A stretch of DNA of 64,000 nucleotides. Origin: Streptomyces sp. Tu 3180 (lineage in GTDB: Bacteria; Actinomycetota; Actinomycetes; Streptomycetales; Streptomycetaceae). Shown here piece after piece: positions 57,099-64,000 of this stretch (within the stretch, counting starts at the first letter, position 1; the number at the start of each line of letters is the position of its first letter). The position numbers and the translations under genes were made by a program. The stretch lies in the NCBI RefSeq assembly GCF_009852415.1, contig NZ_WOXS01000002.1, forward strand, positions 5,682,001 through 5,746,000. Reading direction: 5' to 3'. The notes below the pieces were generated by a model. That model saw nothing but the letters and a program-made list of their open reading frames with translations. It was not told the DNA's origin and did no database searches.

Positions 57099-60000
57099 GC
57101 CGCTGGTCGTCCGTCCTGCCGGGCCGGGGCCGCAGGTCCGGTACGGGACGGGGAACGGCGGGGCCGGTCGCCGGCCCGGGCGGCGCCGGCCGCCGGGGGA
57201 CAGGTGGCCCGCCGGTCGAGGACGTCGACGGCGTGCTGCTGGTGCGCTCGGTCGAGGACGACTCGTTCCCGCTGGACGTCCTGGCCGAAGTGGCGGGCGC
57301 CGTCGGCGTGGAGGAGGACGTCGCCACGGTGATCGTCGGCTCGGACGCCGGGGGCGGGATGCCCGGCGCCGACCACTGGGCGCGGCTGGGCACTCTGCTG
57401 GACTCCCTGCGCTCGAAGGGCACCGACCGGGTCCGGCTCGTCATGTCCGGCGCCGGTGACGACCGGCCGGACCGGCCCTGCGTCGCCCGCAGGATCGCCG
57501 ATGCCTGGGAACTGGAAGTGACTGCTCCGGACGGGGCCGTCCTGTTCACGCCCGGGGGCGCGCTCTTCGTCCACGGCGACTCCGGCCCCGGACGCGCGTG
57601 GTGGCGGTTCGCGCCCGGTGAGGAACCCCGGAAGCTGGGGCCGCGCGCCCCGGCGCCCGTCTGGGAGGAGGCGCTGGGCCGGGTGCCCGCGCAGACGACC
57701 GGTGGCTGTGTCGTGGACCGGATACCGGCGGGCGTGCTGATACGCCCGGCCGGGGCCCCCGGCCCGGCCCCCGACGACCTGTGCTTCGCGGTGCCCGTCG
57801 ACTTCGAGCGCCCCACGGTCCTGGTCGGCGCCCCGCAGGCGGAGGACGTCACGGCCGACGAGGTGGCCGCCGTGCTCACGGCGCTGCCCGAGGCGCAGCG
57901 CTCCCGCGTCCGGCTCGCACCGGGCGGCCGGCGCGACCTGCTGCGGCTCGGCCAGTCGGTCGCCGACCTGCTGGGGACCGAGGTGGAGGTGCTCACGGGC
58001 CTGCCGCTGCTCGCCGACCACGCACCGCCCGGGACGGCCCCCCGGCCGACGCTGGTGGGGCGGGACGGGAGACCGAGCTGGCAGCCGTTCGTCCCGGCGG
58101 TGGTCTGCGGGCCCGCCGGCCCGCAGGGCAGGCCCCCCGTGCCCAGGCCGGTGGGGAGCCACCCGCCCGACTGGATCCTCGGCGGCACCGAACCGGGGAC
58201 CGTACGGCTGACGGACCGCTGGCAGGCCACGGTGACCCGGGCCGGACTCGCCCTGTGGGCACCGGACGGCCCCCGTCCCGGACCGGTCGGCCCGGCCGTG
58301 GACCCGGACGTGTGCGCCATCGAACTCGGCATGCCGGGACAGCCGTTGGACGGCTCCCTGCTGCCCGCGCTGTCCCGGCTCCTGCACGGCCTCGGGGCCG
58401 ACGTCCGGGCGCGGACCACCCTGCTGGTGCGCGGCGGGCTCGTCGGCGGCGACGGCGAACTGCGCCGGCTGGCCGCCGAGCACGGCGTACCGGGCATCCG
58501 CTACGTCACCGCCGGGCGCCCCTCGCCGCCCGGCGCCGTGGCCCGCCGGCCCGCCACGGCCGCCGCCGGTTCGCCGGGCGCGGGTTCCGCGGCGCCGGCC
58601 CACGGGGTGCCGGTGTCCGCCGCGTCGCCGGACCCCGTCCAGGGGGGCCGGTCCGCCGGAGCGGGCGGGGCCGCGGGGACCGGGGGGCGCGCACCGGCTC
58701 CGGGAGCGGCGACACCGCGCCCGCCGCTCACCTCCTCGTCCGGGCCGCCGGCCGGGGCCGGCGGTGAGGCGCCCCGTGGCGGGTCCGGTGAGCGGGGCCC
58801 GGCCGGCGCGCCGCCCGGCCGTCCCGCCCCCGGTGACGCGGGCACGGCTCCCGCGGCCGGCGGCGCGGGGACGGACGGGGCGCAGGCGGACCCCTCGGCC
58901 GGCGGTGCGCGCCCGCCGGGCGAAGCCGGTGCCGTCGCCGGGGCGGCGCGCGCGTCCGGTGGTCCACCGTCGGGCGGGGGCGCGGACCGCACCGGCGGCG
59001 AGCCCGGACCGGAAGGCGGTGCGCCCACGGCCGGTGGGCCCCTGGCCGGTATGCCCGCGGTCGGTGCGTCCACGGCAGGTGCCCCCGCGGCCGGTGCGCC
59101 CACGCGTGCGGAGCCGGAGAGCCGGACCGTCGGCGGGACCGCCACCGGGACGAGGGGGCACGACTCCAGAGGCACGGACCCGAGCGCCGGTGAGGCGCCC
59201 GACGGCGCCGGGAGCGGTCGCCACGACGGTCGCCCGGAAGGCCGTCCGGAAGGCCGTCCGGTCGGCCGGACGGCGCGCGCCGGGGCGCGGCCGGCACCGG
59301 CGCCGCGCGGCCGGACCGCCGAGGCGCCGGCCGCGGAGGCGGGTGCCCCGAGCGCCCCGGCGCGCCAGGCGCGGGCCGTGTCCCTTCCGTTCGTTCCGGG
59401 GCACGTCAGCGGGGCCGCCGAGCGCGCCGCGTTCCGTGACCTCGCGGCGGGCGTCTGGGAGGGGCACGCCGCGGCCGTCTCCCGGGTGCTCACGCGGATG
59501 CCCGCCCTGCGCGGCCACGAACTGGAGGCGGCGCGGACCGATCTCATCGCCGCGCACGCCTACCTCACCGCCGAGGAGGGGCCGCTGCACCACCGCGCGC
59601 TGGTCCGGGACCTGCGCACCGGCGAGGGGAGCCTGCTGCCCTACGCCGGCTGCCTGGCGTCCGCCCTGCGGCGGCTGCCCTCCTACCGGGGCGTGGCGCT
59701 GCGCGGCGGGGACGCCGCCGGCCCCGGCCCCGGGACCGGCACGCTGGTGCACGACCCCGCTCCGGTCAGCGCCCTGACCGGGTCCTCGGAGCTCCCCGCC
59801 GGGGCCGCCGTGCGCTATGCGATCTGGTCCGTCACCGGACGCAAGGTGCGGCAACTGCTCGACCGGCCCACCGGCTCCCCGGAGACCGGCGAGGAGATCG
59901 TCTTCGTGCCGGGGACCGGCTTCCGGGTACTGGGGGTACGGACCGTGCCCGACGGCCCGTCCGTGGTGCTGCTGCGTGAGCTCCCCGGGAACGCGCCCGC

Positions 60001-60145
60001 CTACATGGACGGGACGCAGGAACTGAGCGGGCTGGACCTCAAGGCACTCGCGCACCTCGAGGAGGCGCTCTCCCGGGGGTTCCGCGCCGGCGAGGGCCGG
60101 GGCTGGCCGGAACGCTGCTCCGGGCCCGTGGGCCACGACGCCTAG
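57095..60145 (+). CDS. Large T7SS-linked protein with ADP-ribosyltransferase-like C-terminus
   Basis: This 1016-residue protein starts at GTG 57095, overlapping the previous stop. The N-terminal half (about 45-475) contains three diverged alpha/beta repeats, each with a strand such as RVRLVMSGAG, RVRLAPGG or TTLLVRGG followed by a helix RRIADAWELEVTAPDG, LGQSVADLLGTEVEVL or LRRLAAEHGVPGI. Residues about 480-765 are low-complexity Gly/Ala/Pro. The last 250 residues recall the ADP-ribosyltransferase toxin fold: LPSYRGVALR (Arg), VRYAIWSVTGRKV and EEIVFVPGTGFRVLGV. The STS motif is not clear and the first acid of ExE is Gly, so activity is doubtful. It may be a secreted effector or its inactive relative. 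Confidence 0.6.
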   Translation: MSRWSSVLPGRGRRSGTGRGTAGPVAGPGGAGRRGTGGPPVEDVDGVLLVRSVEDDSFPLDVLAEVAGAVGVEEDVATVIVGSDAGGGMPGADHWARLGTLLDSLRSKGTDRVRLVMSGAGDDRPDRPCVARRIADAWELEVTAPDGAVLFTPGGALFVHGDSGPGRAWWRFAPGEEPRKLGPRAPAPVWEEALGRVPAQTTGGCVVDRIPAGVLIRPAGAPGPAPDDLCFAVPVDFERPTVLVGAPQAEDVTADEVAAVLTALPEAQRSRVRLAPGGRRDLLRLGQSVADLLGTEVEVLTGLPLLADHAPPGTAPRPTLVGRDGRPSWQPFVPAVVCGPAGPQGRPPVPRPVGSHPPDWILGGTEPGTVRLTDRWQATVTRAGLALWAPDGPRPGPVGPAVDPDVCAIELGMPGQPLDGSLLPALSRLLHGLGADVRARTTLLVRGGLVGGDGELRRLAAEHGVPGIRYVTAGRPSPPGAVARRPATAAAGSPGAGSAAPAHGVPVSAASPDPVQGGRSAGAGGAAGTGGRAPAPGAATPRPPLTSSSGPPAGAGGEAPRGGSGERGPAGAPPGRPAPGDAGTAPAAGGAGTDGAQADPSAGGARPPGEAGAVAGAARASGGPPSGGGADRTGGEPGPEGGAPTAGGPLAGMPAVGASTAGAPAAGAPTRAEPESRTVGGTATGTRGHDSRGTDPSAGEAPDGAGSGRHDGRPEGRPEGRPVGRTARAGARPAPAPRGRTAEAPAAEAGAPSAPARQARAVSLPFVPGHVSGAAERAAFRDLAAGVWEGHAAAVSRVLTRMPALRGHELEAARTDLIAAHAYLTAEEGPLHHRALVRDLRTGEGSLLPYAGCLASALRRLPSYRGVALRGGDAAGPGPGTGTLVHDPAPVSALTGSSELPAGAAVRYAIWSVTGRKVRQLLDRPTGSPETGEEIVFVPGTGFRVLGVRTVPDGPSVVLLRELPGNAPAYMDGTQELSGLDLKALAHLEEALSRGFRAGEGRGWPERCSGPVGHDA

Positions 60146-60218
60146 CGGGCGGGGACCGCACCGTCCCTCACGCACGAGGACAGACACCACCGCGCACGTG
60201 CGCATTCCAAGGAGAACG

Positions 60219-61535
60219 ATGGCAGACCAGAGACAGTCCTCCCCCGACGGGCCGGACGCCGCGGGCGGTCCGTCCGTCCGCAGGGCGGTTTCCCTGGGCC
60301 CGGCGGCGGCCGACCCGGGCCCGATGCTGGCACCGGCCGCCCGGCGGCCGGACACGCCCGGACGGAACGAGAACGGGGGCGGGGGAACGGCACGACCGGC
60401 CCCGGAGAACACCGGGAGCCCGGAGACCCCGAAGAACACGGAGACCCCGGACGCCCCGCAGAGCGAGACGGTCCCCGCACGGCCCGGCACGACGGGCGGC
60501 ACGGCCGGGGAGACGGCCGGGGAGACGGCCACACCGGCCGCCGCCTCCGCCGCCCCGGCCTCCCGGCAGCGGCAGGAGCCCGAGGGAACCGCCGAGCCCG
60601 CGAGCGGGCGGGCGCGGAGGCCGGTCCAGGCGGAGTCGGCCGCCGTCGGCCGGGGCGCCCCGGCCGACGGGGCCGCCGCCGGGGCCGCGGCGGGCGCCGG
60701 TGCGGACGGGCCGCCCTCCGGGAACCCGAAGAAGCCCCTGCTCGCCGCCGCCGGCATCGCGGGCGTCGTCCTCCTCGCGGTGCCCCTGCTGATCTGGGCC
60801 ACGGACGACTCGCAGCAGAAGAAGAAGGGCGACGTGGCGGTGGCCGCCGGGTCCGACACCCTCCTCGAGGAGGAGACCCTGGAGGCGCCCAGGGGCGAGT
60901 ACGCCCCGGCGGAGCCCACCCCGGAGCCCTCGACGAGGAAGCCGTCCGCCAAGCCGAGCCCCGTCGTCGACGAGCCCATCCCGGTGACGAGTCCGGTCCC
61001 GGTGAGCAAGCCGGCCGAGACGCCGAAGAAGAAGACGGAGGAGAAGGTCGAGGAGCACAAGGCCCCCCGGCTCCCGCCGAACACCGCCGCCTACGCCGTC
61101 CAGCGGCTGGCCGCGTCGCACCCCGGCCGGCACATCTGCTACCGGGTCCACGTCAAGGGCGCCGGCTGGACCGCCCCGGTGTGCGACGGGGCCACCGCCG
61201 GCCGGGAGGGCGGGGGGCGGCCCGTCACGGCCATCAACGTCGCGGTGGCGGACGCGAAGAGGGTGAACGGCAACGAGTTCGTCCAGAAGGACGGATGGAC
61301 CACCAAGTGGTCGGGCGCGGCCGACGGGACGGACCTGGTCCTGGGAAGCGCCGCCTCGAACGCGCCCAACCTCAGCGGCTTCACCATCGGTGTCGAGGCG
61401 GGCAACGTCTGCCAGAACCACAAGCTCGGCGAGCGCGGCTGGGGCGGCCTGGCGTGCGAGTCGCCCCAGGGCTGGATCTTCGGCGGGTCGACGGAGCCGC
61501 AGTTCTGGCTGGAGGCCGTCAGGTTCACCGTGTGA
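60219..61535 (+). CDS. Single-pass membrane protein with hydrophobic-W-like repeats
   Basis: ATG 60219 has AAGGAG 4 bases upstream; the product is 438 residues. The N-terminal 170 residues are disordered Pro/Gly/Glu/Thr-rich and probably cytoplasmic. One transmembrane helix (PLLAAAGIAGVVLLAVPLLI, about 172-191) follows, then a Pro/Lys/Glu stalk (about 225-285) and an external domain of about 150 residues. This has ICYRVHVKGAGWTAPVCDGA and GERGWGGLACESPQGW...WLEAVRFTV, which resemble hydrophobic-W (ChW) repeats seen in surface proteins. Four Cys may form disulfides. Function is unknown; context suggests a surface component of the T7SS-linked cluster. It is 73 bp after the previous gene. Confidence 0.65.
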   Translation: MADQRQSSPDGPDAAGGPSVRRAVSLGPAAADPGPMLAPAARRPDTPGRNENGGGGTARPAPENTGSPETPKNTETPDAPQSETVPARPGTTGGTAGETAGETATPAAASAAPASRQRQEPEGTAEPASGRARRPVQAESAAVGRGAPADGAAAGAAAGAGADGPPSGNPKKPLLAAAGIAGVVLLAVPLLIWATDDSQQKKKGDVAVAAGSDTLLEEETLEAPRGEYAPAEPTPEPSTRKPSAKPSPVVDEPIPVTSPVPVSKPAETPKKKTEEKVEEHKAPRLPPNTAAYAVQRLAASHPGRHICYRVHVKGAGWTAPVCDGATAGREGGGRPVTAINVAVADAKRVNGNEFVQKDGWTTKWSGAADGTDLVLGSAASNAPNLSGFTIGVEAGNVCQNHKLGERGWGGLACESPQGWIFGGSTEPQFWLEAVRFTV

Positions 61536-61551
61536 GCGGCGCGACAGCGCA

Positions 61552-61587
61552 GCGGACGCCCGTCGGCACCGGCCGGCGGGCGTCCGC
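61552..61587. terminator. Terminator between convergent genes
   Basis: Bases 61552-61562 and 61577-61587 form a perfect 11-bp stem with a 14-base loop. It lies between the membrane-protein stop (61535) and the AAA ATPase stop (61613) and can serve both strands. Confidence 0.75.
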
Positions 61588-61612
61588 CTTCACGGGGCGG
61601 CGGGGCGCCGCG

Positions 61613-64000
61613 TCACAGGGCGGCCTGCCGCCGCGCGGACGGCAGGTCCTCGGGCAGCAGCGTGGTGAGGTCGGCGAGGCTGGGCGAGCTCAGCGCGCCC
61701 AGCCGGCGGGCCTGGCTCGTCATCATCGTCTCCAGCAGCTGCCGGGCGAGCCGCGCGTTGCCGAAGGACCGGTCGCGCGGGATGGCGTCCACGTGGGCGC
61801 GCAGCGCCTCGAGGGTGGCGTCGGCGCACTCGTACCCGGAGGCCGCGGCGTGCCGGGACACGATGGTGACCAGTTCGTCCGTGCTGTAGTCCTCGAACGT
61901 CACGAACTTGGAGAACCGGGACGTCAGACCCGGGTTGGAGGCGAGGAAGCGCCCCATCTCCTCGGTGTACCCGGCGACGACGACCACGATCTCGTCGCGG
62001 TGGTCCTCCATCAGTTTCAGCAGGGTGTCGACGGCCTCGCGGCCGAAGTCGTTGGACGATCCCTCGGGGGTCAGGGTGTAGGCCTCGTCGATGAACAGCA
62101 CCCCGCCCAGCGCACTGGTGAAGACGTCCTTGGTGCGCTGGGCGGTGTGGCCGACGTACTGGCCCACCAGGTCCGCCCGCGCCACCTCCACCAGGGAGTC
62201 GCGGGGGAGCACCCCCAGCGAGTGCAGGAGCCTGGCGTACAGCCGGGCGACGGTGGTCTTGCCGGTGCCGGGCGGCCCGCTGAAGACGAGGTGGTTGCTG
62301 ATCCGGGGGGCGGGCAGCCCCGCGGCGATCCGCTGCCGGGCGTTGGTCAGCAGGCTGACCAGGTCGGCGACCTCCCGCTTCACGGCGGCGAGTCCCACCA
62401 TGGCGGTGAGTTCGGCCATCGGGTCGGACGCGTCGTCGGTGTCCTGTGCCGTCCCGCCGACGGCCGCGGCCTCCGCGTCGCCGACGTCCTGCGGCAGCAG
62501 CAGCGTCAGGTCGTTCTCCGCCGGGTCGGTCATGGCCGCGAGCCGGAACGCCTGCCGGTCCACCATGTCCTCGAACACGCCGCGGGCCGCACGGCCGTTG
62601 CCGAAGGTCGCGTCGCGCGTCATCTGCTCGAAGCGTACGGCGAGGGCCTCCCGGGTCAGCGGCCCGAGCTCGAACTGGTGCCGGTGGCAGAGGCTCTCGG
62701 TGATCGTCACCAGCTCCTCCACCGCGTAGTTGCCGAACTCGATGGTGCGGGTGAACCGGGAGGCCAGACCCGGGTTGGCGGTCAGGAACGACTCCATCTG
62801 CTCGGAGTAGCCGGCCGCCACCACGACCACGTCGTCGCGGTGGTCCTCCATCAGTTTCAGCAGGGTGTCGACGGCCTCGCGGCCGAAGTCGTTGGACGTC
62901 CCCTCGACGGTGAGCGTGTAGGCCTCGTCGATGAACAGCACCCCGCCCAGCGCGCTGTTGAACGCCTCGGTGGTCTTGATGGCCGTACCACCGATGACCT
63001 GCGCGACCAGGTCGGCGCGGGCGACCTCGACCAGGTGCCCGCTCCTGAGCACGCCCAGGTCGGCGAGGATGCTGCCGTAGAGGCGGGCGACGGTGGTCTT
63101 GCCGGTGCCGGGCGGTCCCGCGAAGATCAGGTGCCGGCTCATCGACGGGACCGGCATGCCGAGCCGACGCCGGCGCTCCGCGAGCTGGTTCAGGTTGACC
63201 AGCGTGTTCACCTGGTGCTTGACGTTCTCCAGACCGACGAGCGACTCCAGTTCGGCCAGCGGGCCCTCGGGCTCCGGCTCCTTGCCGGGTCCGCCCGGGG
63301 CGCCGTCCTCGCCGACGGTCTCGGCCGACTCGCCCCAGCTGTCCGGCAGTCCGTTGTCCGCGCTGGTCAGCAGCTCGACCGTGAGCCGCTCGCTCGCGCG
63401 GCTCTGCCGCAGTCCCGCGCCCCGGTTGTCGCGCACGACACACCGGGTGACGTCGACCGGCTCGGCGCTGTCGATCCGTACGCCGTCGCCCGTACTGCCC
63501 GTGACCTCACAGGCGTCGAGGACGGCCCGGCCGCCGCGCGACACCTGGACGCCGTGGGCCCTCGAGCCGTGCACCCGGACCCGCTCCAGGGTGATCTCCG
63601 CGCCGTCCCGCACACCGACCCCGGCGTCGGCGCTGTCGCCGATCTCGCAGTCCCGCAGGGTGCCCCGGCCGCGTTCGCCGACGAGCAGGCCCGAGCGGGC
63701 GGCGGAGCTCAGTACGGTGTCGCTGATCTCGGGGTCGGAGTCGTCGTCGATGTGCAGCGCGCAACCGCCGGCGGACTCGACCTCGCAGTGCTCGAGCCGG
63801 CCGCGGCCGTCGTCGGTGAACTCGACGCCGTGGCCGCCGGCGCCGGTGACCCGGGCGCGGCGCAGCAGGGGGTTGGCGGCGGAGCGCACGGAGATGCCGA
63901 CGCCCGCCGCGTCCAGGACCTCCAGGCGTTCGAACTCGGCCGTGGAGTCGTCCGCGAGCTGCACCGCCCCGGCGGTGTCGGCGCAGTCGCTCACCACGGT
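61613..64000 (-). CDS. Beta-helix/double AAA+ ATPase (CbxX/EccA-like), 5' part missing
   Basis: The frame is open to the right edge, so the N-terminus lies outside; about 795 residues are visible. The first 215 are a right-handed parallel beta-helix of repeats such as LEHCEVESAGG, LRDCEIGDSADAG and LDACEVTGSTGDG. Two CbxX/SpoVK-type AAA+ modules follow. The first (about 250-500) has GPPGTGKTTVA, VLFIDEAYTL and SRFTRTIEF; the second (about 540-790) has GPPGTGKTTVA, VLFIDEAYTL and SRFSKFVTF. Walker A, Walker B and arginine-finger regions are intact in both. EccA ATPases of type VII secretion contain the same AAA family. It is probably a chaperone ATPase, with the beta-helix binding a partner. 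It converges on the T7SS-linked operon. Confidence 0.88.
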   Translation of the reverse strand, partial: TVVSDCADTAGAVQLADDSTAEFERLEVLDAAGVGISVRSAANPLLRRARVTGAGGHGVEFTDDGRGRLEHCEVESAGGCALHIDDDSDPEISDTVLSSAARSGLLVGERGRGTLRDCEIGDSADAGVGVRDGAEITLERVRVHGSRAHGVQVSRGGRAVLDACEVTGSTGDGVRIDSAEPVDVTRCVVRDNRGAGLRQSRASERLTVELLTSADNGLPDSWGESAETVGEDGAPGGPGKEPEPEGPLAELESLVGLENVKHQVNTLVNLNQLAERRRRLGMPVPSMSRHLIFAGPPGTGKTTVARLYGSILADLGVLRSGHLVEVARADLVAQVIGGTAIKTTEAFNSALGGVLFIDEAYTLTVEGTSNDFGREAVDTLLKLMEDHRDDVVVVAAGYSEQMESFLTANPGLASRFTRTIEFGNYAVEELVTITESLCHRHQFELGPLTREALAVRFEQMTRDATFGNGRAARGVFEDMVDRQAFRLAAMTDPAENDLTLLLPQDVGDAEAAAVGGTAQDTDDASDPMAELTAMVGLAAVKREVADLVSLLTNARQRIAAGLPAPRISNHLVFSGPPGTGKTTVARLYARLLHSLGVLPRDSLVEVARADLVGQYVGHTAQRTKDVFTSALGGVLFIDEAYTLTPEGSSNDFGREAVDTLLKLMEDHRDEIVVVVAGYTEEMGRFLASNPGLTSRFSKFVTFEDYSTDELVTIVSRHAAASGYECADATLEALRAHVDAIPRDRSFGNARLARQLLETMMTSQARRLGALSSPSLADLTTLLPEDLPSARRQAAL

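Noticed and set aside
56930..61084. Very long minus-strand open frame opposite the T7SS-linked genes.
   Set aside because: It is antisense to genes with clear start-stop overlaps and ribosome-binding sites, and its translation is low-complexity. GC-rich shadow.

Overview
The window is a 64-kb stretch of very GC-rich DNA with strong third-position G/C bias, many GTG/TTG starts, ATGA/GTGA start-stop overlaps and actinobacterial gene families (GlgE-type maltosyltransferase, HelD-like ATPase, DUF6230/DUF6114 pair, type VII secretion-associated protein). It is almost certainly a Streptomyces chromosome. The order pyk-ackA-pta / pfkA ... trx ... glgB-mak-treS-glgE ... glgP ... glgX matches the core-chromosome arrangement I remember from Streptomyces coelicolor; this is recall, not a search. 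I saw no tRNA, rRNA, IS element, CRISPR array or prophage.

Layout. 1-2.6 kb: the 3' end of a DUF6230 gene, a DUF6114 membrane protein and a secreted protein with a charged helical repeat. 2.7-8.8 kb: pyruvate kinase, acetate kinase and phosphotransacetylase on the minus strand, and 6-phosphofructokinase divergent from them, forming a glycolysis/acetate-overflow module. 8.8-13.1 kb: an HTH regulator and a sugar ABC importer (two permeases and a lipoprotein) without its own ATPase, with a promoter carrying half of a DasR-type site. 13.2-17.1 kb: a CitA/DcuS-type two-component system divergent from a DctA-type dicarboxylate symporter. 17.4-20.6 kb: MerR regulator with thioredoxin, and a HelD-like RNA polymerase-recycling ATPase. 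20.6-28.7 kb: glgB, maltokinase, treS and glgE, the GlgE pathway from trehalose to alpha-glucan. 29-37.7 kb: a subtilase, glycogen phosphorylase, a DUF1990 protein and two tandem thermolysin-family proteases. 38-45.3 kb: two heterodimeric ABC exporters. 45.4-47.7 kb: glgX. 47.9-55.2 kb: two tandem lipoprotein L,D-transpeptidases, an 81-bp tandem repeat, enoyl-CoA hydratase, an anti-sigma-like ATPase, a frameshifted acetyltransferase, an EF-hand protein, an F420-reductase-like protein and a GH25 lysozyme. 55.4-64 kb: a SorC-like regulator translationally coupled to a type VII secretion-associated protein, a 1016-residue protein with an ADP-ribosyltransferase-like C-terminus, a membrane protein with hydrophobic-W-like repeats and, convergent, a beta-helix/double AAA+ ATPase cut by the window edge.

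Most genes form one metabolic theme. Sugar and dicarboxylate uptake feeds glycolysis and acetate metabolism, while glgB/mak/treS/glgE/glgP/glgX build and break down alpha-glucan and trehalose. The secreted proteases and L,D-transpeptidases act outside the membrane.

The least explained region is the last 8.6 kb. It looks like a satellite type VII secretion locus: a regulator, an associated protein, a candidate effector, a surface protein and an EccA-like ATPase, with no WXG100 substrate or EccB/C/D/E core in view. Other notable observations are an ABC exporter pair whose two subunits have lost exactly complementary ATPase motifs, a histone-H1-like tail on the glycogen branching enzyme, a perfect 44-bp palindrome before the subtilase gene and a 4 x 81-bp repeat.
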